NCBI RefSeq assembly: GCF_903645285.1
Contig: NZ_CAHJXN010000004.1
Location: 305 to 64,304, forward strand
Direction: 5' to 3'
Origin: Streptococcus thalassemiae
Lineage (GTDB): Bacteria; Bacillota; Bacilli; Lactobacillales; Streptococcaceae
Length of the DNA: 64,000 nucleotides
The first letter of the stretch is position 1. Each line of letters begins with the position of its first letter. This document shows, one piece after another, positions 28,705 to 36,965 of the stretch. The position numbers and the translations under genes are program-made. Below the pieces are notes generated by a model that did no database searches, was not told the origin of the DNA, and saw only the letters and a list, made by a program, of their open reading frames with translations.

Positions 28705-28731
28705 TATATATTTTTTACTGCTGGCTGATAA
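28703..28731 (-). promoter_or_regulatory. dhaKLM promoter
   Basis: On the minus strand TTATCA (28726-28731) and TATAAT (28703-28708) are 17 bp apart. The -35 is poor, as expected for an activator-dependent promoter; the DhaS-type operator sits directly upstream. Confidence 0.65.
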
Positions 28732-28732
28732 G

Positions 28733-28754
28733 GGACAGATTCTATTATTTGTCC
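28733..28754. promoter_or_regulatory. DhaS-type operator
   Basis: GGACAGAT-N6-ATTTGTCC is nearly identical to the lactococcal DhaS binding site as I remember it (GGACACAT-N6-ATTTGTCC). It lies immediately upstream of the dhaKLM -35 and about 30 bp before the dhaSQ -10, where an activator of dhaKLM should bind. Confidence 0.75.
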
Positions 28755-28782
28755 CCTTTTAAACCCGTTTCAAAATTTTTTT

Positions 28783-28791
28783 TGGTAAAAT
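28783..28791 (+). promoter_or_regulatory. Extended -10 promoter of dhaSQ
   Basis: TGGTAAAAT is an extended -10, 25 bp before the dhaS ATG. No good -35 is seen. Confidence 0.5.
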
Positions 28792-28816
28792 GAAGTAAGT
28801 AAAAGAAAGGCTTCCT

Positions 28817-29347
28817 ATGGCATCATCACTTATTACAAAAAAACGGATTGCCAAGGCATTTAGAGACCTATTGGCTACTAGAGAATTTGACAAAATCTCT
28901 ATTGTAGAGATCATGGAATCAGCTGGCATTCGTAGACAGACCTTTTATAATCACTTTCTTGACAAATATGAACTGCTAGACTGGATATTTGAAAATGACT
29001 TAACCGAGTATATCACCAATAACTTGGACTTCATTTCAGGCCAAAAACTATTGCAAGAATTATTTTTTTATTTCGAACAAGAGCGTGACTTTTATATTCA
29101 ACTTTTTGATATTCAAGGGCAAAATAACTTCTATGACCACTTTATCAGCTACTGTCGCTTGCTTGTATCAAAAATTTTAAGAGAATACGGTCAGATTGAT
29201 ATCGATTCATCTGCTTATACTTGTTTTTTGTTAGACTACCATTCACATGCTCTATCAGAAATCGTGAAGGCTTACGTCAATAAAAAAAGTCCAGTTCCAC
29301 AACCAGACTTTCTAATCATGACAATTATTGGAAAGAAACCACAATGA
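28817..29347 (+). CDS. dhaS: DhaS, TetR-family regulator of dihydroxyacetone use
   Basis: The 176-residue TetR-family protein has an N-terminal helix-turn-helix (KISIVEIMESAGIRRQTFYN, residues 25-44). In Lactococcus, DhaS activates dhaKLM when it is bound by DhaQ carrying dihydroxyacetone. Synteny with dhaQ, the divergent dhaKLM and the matching operator support this role. Its TGA overlaps the dhaQ ATG (ATGA). Confidence 0.9.
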   Translation: MASSLITKKRIAKAFRDLLATREFDKISIVEIMESAGIRRQTFYNHFLDKYELLDWIFENDLTEYITNNLDFISGQKLLQELFFYFEQERDFYIQLFDIQGQNNFYDHFISYCRLLVSKILREYGQIDIDSSAYTCFLLDYHSHALSEIVKAYVNKKSPVPQPDFLIMTIIGKKPQ

Positions 29348-30333
29348 CATTTATTTCAAATCATAAACAGAAAATTATTTCAAGTTACATTTCAGCAACT
29401 GTCAGCAGTCATCCTGAATTAGAAAAACACCCTACCTTACCATTAGTCTATCAAAAAAATCGCAATCCTCATCAGGTTCCAATATTGTCGGGTGGGGGTT
29501 CCGGTCACGAACCTGCGCATATTGGATATGTGGGAGAAAGAATGCTTACTGCTGCTATCTATGGCCAATTATTTACTCCTCCTACAAGAACTGAAATCTT
29601 AGAGTCCATTCGTTTTTTAAACAATGGTCACGGTGTCTTCATCATTGTAAAAAATTTCGAAGCAGACATCAAAGAATTTAGCTCAGCCATTAACACTGCT
29701 AGAAAAGAAGGGATTAAAGTTGGCTATAGTCTAGCGCACGACGATATTTCCATTGAACCTCATAATAGATTTCAAATTAGAGGAAGGGGGCTTGCAGGGA
29801 CTATTTTACTTCATAAAGTTCTAGGATATGCAGCTCAAAATGGTGCTGACATAGAACAACTAACTGATTTAGGTCATGAACTTGCTCCCGAAATCGCAAC
29901 AATTGGCTTTGCAACGAAAGCTGCTAGTCTCCCCCAAGCCACCCTTCCACTATTTAACTTGGAAGAAGGAAATATTTCTTATGGTATTGGGATACATGGC
30001 GAAGAAGGCTATCGTATCGTCCCATTCCAATCATCGGAAATCCTTGCAAATGAAATTATAAGTAAATTAAGATTGCACTATCATTGGAAAAAGGGTGATC
30101 AATCTATATTGCTTGTAAATAATTTAGGCACTACCAGCAACCTAGAAATGGGCATATTTCTCAATGATCTCCTTCAACTCTTAGAAATTGAAGGAGTCAC
30201 TATTACCTTTATAAAATCAGGAACATTTATGACCAGTTTGGATATGGCAGGCATATCCGTAACTCTTTGCCCTGTAAAGAATAAGCAATGGTTAGAAGCG
30301 CTCAATGCTCCAACAACAGCTTTTGCATGGTAA
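29344..30333 (+). CDS. dhaQ: DhaQ, DhaK-like co-activator of DhaS
   Basis: The 329-residue DhaK paralogue keeps GGGSGHEPAHIGYVG and the substrate-binding histidine motif GIGIHGEEGYRI. In Lactococcus DhaQ has no kinase role: it binds dihydroxyacetone and partners DhaS to switch on dhaKLM. It is coupled to dhaS by a 4-base overlap. The catalytic-site surroundings differ more from DhaK than the binding site does. A strong hairpin follows. Confidence 0.9.
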   Translation: MTFISNHKQKIISSYISATVSSHPELEKHPTLPLVYQKNRNPHQVPILSGGGSGHEPAHIGYVGERMLTAAIYGQLFTPPTRTEILESIRFLNNGHGVFIIVKNFEADIKEFSSAINTARKEGIKVGYSLAHDDISIEPHNRFQIRGRGLAGTILLHKVLGYAAQNGADIEQLTDLGHELAPEIATIGFATKAASLPQATLPLFNLEEGNISYGIGIHGEEGYRIVPFQSSEILANEIISKLRLHYHWKKGDQSILLVNNLGTTSNLEMGIFLNDLLQLLEIEGVTITFIKSGTFMTSLDMAGISVTLCPVKNKQWLEALNAPTTAFAW

Positions 30334-30350
30334 TTTGCTTGTATAACTCA

Positions 30351-30385
30351 AAAGGGCTACATCACTTGATGGCCCTTTGTTTTTA
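30351..30385 (+). terminator. Terminator of dhaSQ
   Basis: AAAGGGC pairs with GCCCTTT, with an inner CATCA/TGATG stem, followed by GTTTTTAT. Confidence 0.9.
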
Positions 30386-30388
30386 TCT

Positions 30389-30495
30389 TATACTCAATGA
30401 AAATCAAAAAGCAAACTAGGAAACTAGCCGCAGGCTGTACTTGAGTACGGCAAGGCGACGTTGACGCAGTTTGAATTTGATTTTCGAAGAGTATT
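30389..30495 (-). repeat. BOX element without boxB, right copy flanking the dha locus
   Basis: Near-identical direct repeat of 26447-26553, with about three differences over 107 bp. It begins four bases after the dhaSQ terminator. Confidence 0.9.
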
Positions 30496-30536
30496 ACGTT
30501 TAAAAGAACTCATTCTTGCAATTTCAAATAGGCCAT

Positions 30537-31076
30537 CTATCCCTTACAATTCTTCCGGTGAGCTTTGAGTTTTTTTAGAGCCCAATCATAATGACTGGAG
30601 GTGCTACTGACAAAGTAGGAACCTAGACTTGTCCCTCCCGTCCACTTATAGATACCTTTGGTAAAGAGTTCGTCATTGCTAAAAACTTCTATCAACTCTA
30701 AAACCTCCCTATGTGATTGTTCTAGGAGTCTAGTCGCTTCTTCTAAGGAGGTTTTCTGGTGCTTTTTCCAAAAAGCGACATTCATCTCCCCATAAGTTTT
30801 CCAATTATAAGGTTCAGGGAGAAAAGGTTTTTCGTGACCTTCTTGATTAGAATATACCCAAGTCGAAAGTAACTGATGCCATTCATAAAGATGAATCAGG
30901 ACATCCCGTAGATTTTTATCCCTTTTCCAGTGAGCTTCTTTTTTCTTTGGGTCTCTTGAAAAATCAAAAGGAGTCTGTAGCTCATCTTCACTTAGTTGGG
31001 AGATGAAACGATTGAGCTTTTCATAATTTTCCTTAGAGGCTAATACTAGTTCCTCTTTCGTTCTCGATCTAGGCAC
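30537..31076 (-). CDS. ClbS/DfsB-family protein (DUF1706, DinB-like)
   Basis: The 179-residue cytosolic helical protein has the ClbS/DfsB layout: MPRSRTKEELV, LRDVLIHLYEWHQLL, and NWKTYGEMN. ClbS of E. coli hydrolyses colibactin, while most family members have no known substrate. The start is GTG (31074-31076) with GGGAG upstream. An extended -10 (TGGTATAAT) lies at 31124-31132. It is probably a single-gene transcript. Confidence 0.8.
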   Translation of the reverse strand: MPRSRTKEELVLASKENYEKLNRFISQLSEDELQTPFDFSRDPKKKEAHWKRDKNLRDVLIHLYEWHQLLSTWVYSNQEGHEKPFLPEPYNWKTYGEMNVAFWKKHQKTSLEEATRLLEQSHREVLELIEVFSNDELFTKGIYKWTGGTSLGSYFVSSTSSHYDWALKKLKAHRKNCKG

Positions 31077-31123
31077 AGAGTTCTCCCTTCATTTTCAAGT
31101 AAGTTGAGGTGTTTTCTTACTTC

Positions 31124-31132
31124 ATTATACCA
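31124..31132 (-). promoter_or_regulatory. Extended -10 promoter of the ClbS-type gene
   Basis: TGGTATAAT on the minus strand, directly after the terminator hairpin of the preceding operon. Confidence 0.6.
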
Positions 31133-31134
31133 CA

Positions 31135-31172
31135 ATAAAACTGGCTGTTTCTCTCAACAACCAGTTTTTTCA
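31135..31172 (-). terminator. Terminator of the GT2-glycosidase operon
   Basis: AACTGG and CCAGTT pair with an inner TGTT/AACA extension. Both sides carry T or A runs, so it can act in the minus direction after the gene ending at 31185. Confidence 0.75.
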
Positions 31173-31184
31173 CTTTTAAGCTAA

Positions 31185-31586
31185 TTACTTACTGTTTTTC
31201 TTCTGAAAGAAAAGTGATACTATGGTTAAGATAGCAAAAGCTATACCAACATACCAGTAGGGTTGATCTAGGGTCGTTGAACGACCTGATAGATTGACGA
31301 TTCCGCGAAAAAGCATACCAGTTGTTAGAACAGCTACTGACGAGTTCCATAAGTTTAGACTGATTCGCCCTAAGTTTGGAATGATTTTCAACAGTAATGC
31401 CAGAATAATGCCCCCTACTAGAGGGACTACAAAAAGATAGTGCATATGAAGGGAGATTTCCCCAAAACTGAAAGACTCGTAGATATGGCTAAATACTAAA
31501 AAGAAAATAGTAAGAATGCTATAGCTGACTAGCGTCTTTTGGAGGCGTTTGTTTTTATTTTTAGTAACCGATGTAGACAATATCAC
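31185..31586 (-). CDS. Four-helix membrane protein, envelope glycan operon
   Basis: The 133-residue protein has a charged N-terminus (KNKNKRLQK) and four hydrophobic helices. I recognise no family. It overlaps the end of the phosphodiester glycosidase gene by 26 bases and begins with GTG, with GGGCGGTGA just upstream, so it is translated from the same message. A membrane partner for the lipid-linked sugar pathway is a reasonable guess. Confidence 0.7.
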   Translation of the reverse strand: MILSTSVTKNKNKRLQKTLVSYSILTIFFLVFSHIYESFSFGEISLHMHYLFVVPLVGGIILALLLKIIPNLGRISLNLWNSSVAVLTTGMLFRGIVNLSGRSTTLDQPYWYVGIAFAILTIVSLFFQKKNSK

Positions 31587-32472
31587 TCACCGCCCTTTCT
31601 GATATTTTGCTTCCACCTGTAGTCGGTTTATTGATTACCTGACCATTACAGTAGAGAGTTGAAGAACCTCCACCATCTAGGTTGTAGGCCGTCTTCACTT
31701 CGTAAGATTTCATCACTTCTGCCATCTGGTAAAGAGACAAGCCCTTGCTCTCCGAAGTACGACCATCTGAAACAACAATGATATAGTGGTTTTCATCGAT
31801 AATTCCAATAGCTGTACGAGGATTTGAAGCCATAGCCTGACCAACTTCTGTATTGATACCGACAGAAATCTCACCGTTTTCAACTAGAGACGGACCAAAT
31901 GCCAGTAGATTAACTACACCATCTTGAACTAACTGGTTAGCTGTGATTTGCTTCTCGTAAATGATTTTAAAAGAGCCATCCTTGTAAATGGCAAGGTCAC
32001 CATTACTGGCGTCTTCACGGACACTATCCCGATAGACGACACCATTACGGATAACATAACCTGAGCTATTAGCTCCATAGTAGTCGCCATTGACAGCTAA
32101 AATAGCATTGTTTTCAGCTGCTGTCACGGAGGTTTTGGCTGTGACGTTGGTTCCATAGGAGTTTTGAGCTAGGGCTGTTTTCAGATAATCTGCAGAGCTC
32201 AGAGTCACATCCGCCACATAGATTTGCGTATCATTCACCGTCTTTTCAGTTAGATTGACACTGATATTTCCATCTGAATAGCTGGTATCCGTTACTTGGG
32301 CATTTTTTGCTGCTTGACTTGCTACTGCTGTGTTAAATGTCGAGTTACTATTAGATACAGTGGAGATAGTCTCCGCTAGTACAAATGTCTTTAACATCGA
32401 ATAGGTAAAGGAACTTGTCAGAAGCAAGCCAAAGACCGAGGCGTATAGATAAGCTTTCTTAAAAAATTTCAT
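31561..32472 (-). CDS. Exported phosphodiester glycosidase (NAGPA/DUF2233 domain)
   Basis: The 303-residue protein starts MKFFKKAYLYASVFG with a signal-anchor or signal peptide (residues 5-30). The NAGPA domain follows: AILAVNGDYYGANSSGYVIRNG, FGPSLV, SNPRTAIGI and the hallmark NLDGGGSSTLY. The domain removes sugars linked by phosphodiester bonds, and in bacteria it is linked to surface glycans. I choose the ATG at 32472 because it overlaps the GtrA stop as ATGA; a longer frame would run back into gtrA. Confidence 0.85.
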   Translation of the reverse strand: MKFFKKAYLYASVFGLLLTSSFTYSMLKTFVLAETISTVSNSNSTFNTAVASQAAKNAQVTDTSYSDGNISVNLTEKTVNDTQIYVADVTLSSADYLKTALAQNSYGTNVTAKTSVTAAENNAILAVNGDYYGANSSGYVIRNGVVYRDSVREDASNGDLAIYKDGSFKIIYEKQITANQLVQDGVVNLLAFGPSLVENGEISVGINTEVGQAMASNPRTAIGIIDENHYIIVVSDGRTSESKGLSLYQMAEVMKSYEVKTAYNLDGGGSSTLYCNGQVINKPTTGGSKISERAVSDIVYIGY

Positions 32473-32858
32473 ACTGGATAACAAGTCCTTTCTTTGAAAA
32501 TAAATCGTGTCTGAACAGTCCAAGATACCATAAAGAGAAGCATTCCTACAAAAATTTTAGCCATGAATAAATTGATTCCGAAACCTGTATTAAAAAGGCT
32601 AATTAGGAGAGTATCTAAGAAAAAGAGAACAACAGACAAGGTTAAATAACCTGCACCTGTTTTTAAATTACTTGCTTTATTTTTAAATACCAATTTTTTA
32701 TTAGTCGAAAAGTTGAAGATAGAGCTGGTCACACGAGCCAGCCCATTTGATAGGAGGAGGTGTAAACCTGATGGAATAAAGCTTAAGAAAAGAATCGAAA
32801 AAACATAAACTAGATAATCCACGATAAAACTACTCAATGATGAAAGAGCGAATTTCAA
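32469..32858 (-). CDS. GtrA-type membrane domain, C-terminal half of a split GT2-GtrA protein
   Basis: The 129-residue four-helix protein belongs to the GtrA family, thought to move undecaprenyl-linked sugars across the membrane. It has no good ATG or ribosome-binding site: the first usable codon is a TTG. Its frame is the same as that of the upstream GT2 gene, with only a TGA at 32886-32888 between. I infer that it is the second half of a bifunctional GT2-GtrA protein. Translation would need readthrough or re-initiation. Confidence 0.7.
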   Translation of the reverse strand: MKFALSSLSSFIVDYLVYVFSILFLSFIPSGLHLLLSNGLARVTSSIFNFSTNKKLVFKNKASNLKTGAGYLTLSVVLFFLDTLLISLFNTGFGINLFMAKIFVGMLLFMVSWTVQTRFIFKERTCYPV

Positions 32859-32885
32859 AATGTTTTTGTAAATTATTAAACCATC

Positions 32886-33512
32886 TCAAATAGGTCGAAA
32901 GTGAGAAGCTTGATTGTCGTTTATATAGACTGTTTCAATAGGAACTTCCAAAATCGGATATTGCTTGCTGGCTTCCAATAGCATATTCATTTCGTACTCA
33001 TAGCGTTGGCCTTCCACTTCCATCATAAAAGGAATCAAGTCTGTCGTGAAAGCACGAAGTCCTGTCTGTGTATCTGAAACTGCTACGCCTGTTTGGATTT
33101 TAAATAAGATACGTGTCAAGCTATTTCCAAAGCGACTACGCAAGGGAACCTTACCAGTAAAAGCACGAACACCAAGAACCAAAGTGCTAGGATTTTCGTT
33201 GGCCTTGTTACTAGTGCGGAGTATGTCCCAAATCTTGTGTTGACCATCCGCATCTGCTGTAACGATAGTTCCAGGCATCTTGAGGGATTGAATGTAAGCA
33301 AAAGCTGTTTTCAAAGCCTGACCCTTACCTTGATTGACCTGATGACGAAGTACAGTACCATAGTTTTCAGCCTGAGCAAATATTTCTTTACATTCAGGAG
33401 AACTACCATCATCAATTACAATGATAGAAAAATCACCCTTCTTGTGAATTTTTTCAATCAGTGTTAGCAGATTAAAATCAGGTTGATAAGCTGGAATAAC
33501 TAGATAATTCAT
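32886..33512 (-). CDS. GT2-family glycosyltransferase (polyprenyl-phosphate sugar transferase type), cut short by TGA
   Basis: The 208-residue GT2 enzyme starts MNYLVIPAYQPDF and has IIVIDDGSSPE, TADADGQHK and QTGLRAF, typical of dolichyl/undecaprenyl-phosphate glycosyltransferases acting at the cytoplasmic face. It ends SHFRPI-stop. Related proteins read HF(R/N)PIRD and run on into GtrA, so the stop is probably CGA changed to TGA. The catalytic domain itself is complete. AAGAGG lies seven bases before the ATG; a longer frame starts at 33554 without a good site. Confidence 0.8.
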   Translation of the reverse strand: MNYLVIPAYQPDFNLLTLIEKIHKKGDFSIIVIDDGSSPECKEIFAQAENYGTVLRHQVNQGKGQALKTAFAYIQSLKMPGTIVTADADGQHKIWDILRTSNKANENPSTLVLGVRAFTGKVPLRSRFGNSLTRILFKIQTGVAVSDTQTGLRAFTTDLIPFMMEVEGQRYEYEMNMLLEASKQYPILEVPIETVYINDNQASHFRPI

Positions 33513-33684
33513 AGCTGTACCTCTTTCTTTTTGTTTGTATAAGTATACGTTCACTTGCTTAAAAAATCCTTATAACTGCTTTTTTATAAAAATAAATTGA
33601 TGATTTCTCAAAAATAGACCATAAAGAGAAAACTCCATAGAAATGATTTCTACAGAGTTAGAACAGTATCTTTATAATAAATCT

Positions 33685-34179
33685 CTACAACTTATCCTTT
33701 AATTTCTCAACAAAGAGATAGGCTGCTGGACAGGTCAAAGTATTCTTAATCGTCAAATGGTTGATTTGATGAATCTTTTTGCGGTCAGTATGAGGGAATT
33801 CACGACAGGCCTTTGGACGAACATCATAGATAGAACAGAGATTATCTCCTCCTAAAAATGGGCAAGGCATGGATTTGAAAACCTTGTCTCCATCTTCATC
33901 CACCTGCAGAAACTCCGCTTCAAAAGCAGGTAATTTCATCTTAAAATACTTGGCAATACGAGTAATATCCGCTTCTTTAAAATCAGGTCCCAATGTCTTG
34001 CAACAGTTAGCACATGCAGTACAATCAATCTCCGCAAAGACTTCTTGGTGAATCTGCTGGGCTATCTTATCTAGATTTTTTGGTGGCTTTTTCTTTAGAT
34101 TGGCTAAAACTTTTCGATGCTCCTTCTGTTTTTGCAAGGCTAGCTGATGGTAATACTCAATATCAATTTCTTTAGACAT
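33685..34179 (-). CDS. YkgJ-family cysteine-cluster protein
   Basis: The 164-residue protein has the family signature CTACANCCKTLGP, then CPFLGGDNLCSIYDVRPKAC, then a final CPAAYLF, giving eight cysteines able to chelate zinc or iron-sulfur. The biochemical function of the family is not settled. It has its own extended -10 promoter at 34211-34219. Confidence 0.85.
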   Translation of the reverse strand: MSKEIDIEYYHQLALQKQKEHRKVLANLKKKPPKNLDKIAQQIHQEVFAEIDCTACANCCKTLGPDFKEADITRIAKYFKMKLPAFEAEFLQVDEDGDKVFKSMPCPFLGGDNLCSIYDVRPKACREFPHTDRKKIHQINHLTIKNTLTCPAAYLFVEKLKDKL

Positions 34180-34210
34180 GGTTTCTCTCTTATTCTATTT
34201 GTTTCCCCCT

Positions 34211-34239
34211 ATTATATCATGCCTCTGACTCATTGAAAA
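34211..34239 (-). promoter_or_regulatory. Promoter of the YkgJ-type gene
   Basis: TTTTCA and TATAAT on the minus strand are 17 bp apart, with TG one base before the -10. Confidence 0.6.
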
Positions 34240-34276
34240 GTAGACTTTATCGAACCATGCTTTTCTAAAATACGTC

Positions 34277-34305
34277 AAAAAACCTTGCAACTAGGTTACA
34301 AGGTT
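34277..34305 (-). terminator. Terminator of ptsHI
   Basis: AACCTTG at 34281-34287 pairs with CAAGGTT at 34299-34305. On the minus strand a T run follows. Confidence 0.85.
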
Positions 34306-34314
34306 GATCACACA

Positions 34315-36048
34315 TTAATCGAAATTAACGTATTCTTTTTGAAGTTCAAGCACTTCTTCCATTGTTGAACACTCTGTAAGGGCACGGTTAGCGTACTCTT
34401 CCATCTTAGCAGTATCCAATTTCTTCATCAAGCTACGTGTACGAAGGACAGATGTTGCTGACATAGAGAATTCATCCAAGCCCATTCCGACAAGAAGTGG
34501 AACAGCTGTTTGGTCACCAGCCATCTCACCACACATACCAGCCCATTTACCTTCAGAGTGAGCTGCCTTGATAACGTTGTTGATCAAGCGAAGGATTGAT
34601 GGGTTATATGGTTGGTAAAGGTATGAAACTTGCTCGTTCATACGGTCTGCTGCCATTGTATATTGGATCAAGTCGTTTGTACCAATTGAGAAGAAGTCAA
34701 CTTCTTTAGCAAATTGGTCTGCAAGCATCGCTGCTGCAGGGATTTCAATCATGATACCAACTTGGATGTCATCCGCAACTGCAACTCCTTCAGCAAGAAG
34801 GTTTGCTTTTTCTTCATCAAAGACTGCTTTAGCTGCACGGAATTCTTTCAAAAGGGCAACCATTGGGAACATGATACGCAATTGACCATGAACAGAAGCA
34901 CGAAGAAGGGCACGGATTTGTGTACGGAACATTGCATCTCCAGTTTCAGAAATAGAGATACGAAGGGCACGGAATCCAAGGAATGGGTTCATTTCATGTG
35001 GCATATCGAAGTAAGGAAGTTCCTTATCTCCACCGATATCCATTGTACGAACAACCACTGGTTTACCATTCATTCCCTCAAGAACAGCCTTGTATGCTTC
35101 ATACTGCTCGTCTTCTGTTGGGAAATCTTGAGAATCCATGTACAAGAACTCTGTACGGTAAAGTCCAACAGCTTCTGCACCGTTGTTGTTAACACCTTCA
35201 ACGTCTTTTGGAGTACCAATGTTAGCGGCCAACTCGAAGTGTTTACCGTCAGCAGTCACTGTTTGAGCATCTTTCAAAAGGGCCCATTCAGCTTTTTGTT
35301 TAGCATAAGCTTCACCAGCTGCTTTAAATTCTGCCGCTTGTTCATCTGTTGGGTTGATAATCACTTCACCAGTAATTCCGTTAACGGCAAGGATATCACC
35401 GTCTTTCACCACTTCAGTGATGTTATTTGTCCCCAATACAGCTGCAATTTCAAGTGTACGTGCCATGATAGCTGAGTGGCTTGTACGTCCACCGATGTTT
35501 GTTACAAAAGCTTTTACAAAGTTTTTGTCCAATTGAGCTGTATCAGATGGTGTCAAGTCATGCGCAATCACGATTACTTCTTCGTTGATAGAAGCTGGGT
35601 TTGGCAATTTCTTACCAAGAAGATTTGCCAAGACACGTTTTGTCACGTCGCGGATATCCGCTGCACGTTCTTGCATGTATGGGTTGTCTTCCATACCTTC
35701 AAAGATAGTGATGAACATGTCAGTCACTTCTTTAAGACCTGCTTCTGCGTTGACTTTCTTAGCACGAATTGTTTCTTTAATCTGACCAATCAATTCTGGG
35801 TCAGAAAGAACCATCAAATGAGCGTCAAAAACTTGAGCCGCTTCTTCACCAAGCGTACCTACAGCTTTCTCGCGGATAAGAGAAAGCTCGTTTTGAGAAG
35901 CTTCAAGAGCAACATCCAAACGAGCCTCTTCTGCGTTTGTATCTTCGACTGAAATAGTCTCGAATGACAAATCCGGTTGAACGAGTAGATATGCTTTTGC
36001 AACTGCAACACCGTCAGATGCTGCGATTCCTTTAAGCATTTCTGTCAT
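34315..36048 (-). CDS. ptsI: Enzyme I of the PTS
   Basis: Enzyme I takes phosphate from PEP and phosphorylates HPr, feeding all PTS permeases including the Lac, Gat and Dha systems in this window. The 577-residue product has the active histidine in [14 protein letters not shown] and the PEP-binding motif YRTEFLYMD, with [10 protein letters not shown] and MCGEMAG near the end. It follows ptsH by five bases. Confidence 0.97.
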   Translation of the reverse strand: MTEMLKGIAASDGVAVAKAYLLVQPDLSFETISVEDTNAEEARLDVALEASQNELSLIREKAVGTLGEEAAQVFDAHLMVLSDPELIGQIKETIRAKKVNAEAGLKEVTDMFITIFEGMEDNPYMQERAADIRDVTKRVLANLLGKKLPNPASINEEVIVIAHDLTPSDTAQLDKNFVKAFVTNIGGRTSHSAIMARTLEIAAVLGTNNITEVVKDGDILAVNGITGEVIINPTDEQAAEFKAAGEAYAKQKAEWALLKDAQTVTADGKHFELAANIGTPKDVEGVNNNGAEAVGLYRTEFLYMDSQDFPTEDEQYEAYKAVLEGMNGKPVVVRTMDIGGDKELPYFDMPHEMNPFLGFRALRISISETGDAMFRTQIRALLRASVHGQLRIMFPMVALLKEFRAAKAVFDEEKANLLAEGVAVADDIQVGIMIEIPAAAMLADQFAKEVDFFSIGTNDLIQYTMAADRMNEQVSYLYQPYNPSILRLINNVIKAAHSEGKWAGMCGEMAGDQTAVPLLVGMGLDEFSMSATSVLRTRSLMKKLDTAKMEEYANRALTECSTMEEVLELQKEYVNFD

Positions 36049-36053
36049 TTCCC

Positions 36054-36317
36054 TTATGCCAATCCTTCTTTTTCCATTGTTTCTGAGATTGCAGCGATAG
36101 CGTCATCTGCATCTGCACCTTCAGCTGAGATAGTTACGTCAGCACCTTGGCCAACACCAAGACTCATAACACCCATAATTGATTTAAGGTTAACTGATTT
36201 ACCTTTGTACTCAAGAGTGATATCTGAAGCAAATTTGCTAGCAGTTTGTACCAACAATGTTGCTGGACGTGCGTGAATACCTGTTTCTGCCACTACGTGG
36301 AAATCTTTAGAAGCCAT
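36054..36317 (-). CDS. ptsH: HPr phosphocarrier protein
   Basis: HPr passes phosphate from Enzyme I (His15) to EIIA proteins, and when phosphorylated on Ser46 acts with CcpA in catabolite repression. The 87-residue product has TGIHARPAT with His15 and NLKSIMGVM with Ser46. AAAGGAG lies before the ATG. It is the first gene of ptsHI. Confidence 0.98.
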   Translation of the reverse strand: MASKDFHVVAETGIHARPATLLVQTASKFASDITLEYKGKSVNLKSIMGVMSLGVGQGADVTISAEGADADDAIAAISETMEKEGLA

Positions 36318-36379
36318 AGTTTGACTCTCCTTTTGTTCTTTCTTTTTTGAGTTATATGTGATAACCCTTACAATTTGGT

Positions 36380-36408
36380 ATTATATCATCTTCTAGGATT
36401 TTTTTCAA
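36380..36408 (-). promoter_or_regulatory. ptsHI promoter
   Basis: TTGAAA (36403-36408) and TATAAT (36380-36385) on the minus strand are exactly 17 bp apart. Confidence 0.85.
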
Positions 36409-36540
36409 GCATTTTCTGGATTTTCCTTCAATTTCCTTTCAGATAACTTGCTGAAAATCTTCTGTCCTAGATAACAAAACACAGGATATAGTTTCTTTAA
36501 AAACAGTTTATAGGATAATCATTGCTGTTTTACAAAACAA

Positions 36541-36598
36541 ACACTACATATTGTGTTTTGTGAGCTTGAGTAGAAAAATTGACCACTATATTTAGTTC
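36541..36598 (+). promoter_or_regulatory. Two NrdR-like boxes upstream of nrdHE
   Basis: ACACTACATATTGTGT at 36541-36556 and CCACTATATTTAGTTC at 36583-36598 resemble the NrdR consensus ACACwATATATwGTGT as I remember it. Their centres are 42 bp apart, about four helical turns. They lie just upstream of the nrdH promoter. Confidence 0.65.
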
Positions 36599-36604
36599 AA
36601 ATCA

Positions 36605-36632
36605 TTGACAAAATTTTATTTTCTGATATACT
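36605..36632 (+). promoter_or_regulatory. nrdHE promoter
   Basis: TTGACA at 36605-36610 and TATACT at 36627-36632 are 16 bp apart, with an extended TG at 36624-36625. Confidence 0.85.
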
Positions 36633-36666
36633 AAGATAGTATTAAATTTTGAAGAGGAGTTACACA

Positions 36667-36885
36667 ATGGTAACCGTTTATTCTAAAAACAATTGTGTCC
36701 AATGTAAAATGACCAAGCGTTTCTTGGACAGTAATAATGTCTCTTATCGTGAAATCAATCTTGATGAGCAACCTGAGTACGTCGATCAAGTTAAAGAGCT
36801 CGGTTTTAGCGCAGCTCCTGTTATCCAAACACCAACTGAAGTCTTTTCAGGTTTCCAACCAGGAAAACTGAAACAATTAGCATAA
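36667..36885 (+). CDS. nrdH: NrdH glutaredoxin-like protein
   Basis: NrdH is the thioredoxin-reductase-dependent electron donor of class Ib ribonucleotide reductase. The 72-residue product has the redox motif CVQC (Cys10, Cys13) and the C-terminal GFxPxKL helix (FSGFQPGKLKQL). The ATG at 36667 has AGAGGAG eight bases upstream. nrdE follows after 80 bp. No nrdI is in this cluster. Confidence 0.95.
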   Translation: MVTVYSKNNCVQCKMTKRFLDSNNVSYREINLDEQPEYVDQVKELGFSAAPVIQTPTEVFSGFQPGKLKQLA

Positions 36886-36965
36886 TCTTAGTACATCATC
36901 CAGAAGAAACTGCTTTTAGGGCTAACTTAGAAGCCTTTCTTTTGTAATTAGATAAGGGAAATTTT

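Noticed and set aside
33638..33652. TAGAAA/TTTCTA hairpin before the ykgJ-type gene end
   Set aside because: A six-pair AT-rich stem without T run; likely by chance.
34714..35475. 253-codon frame on + opposite ptsI
   Set aside because: A shadow of ptsI codon usage; Cys- and His-rich nonsense composition.
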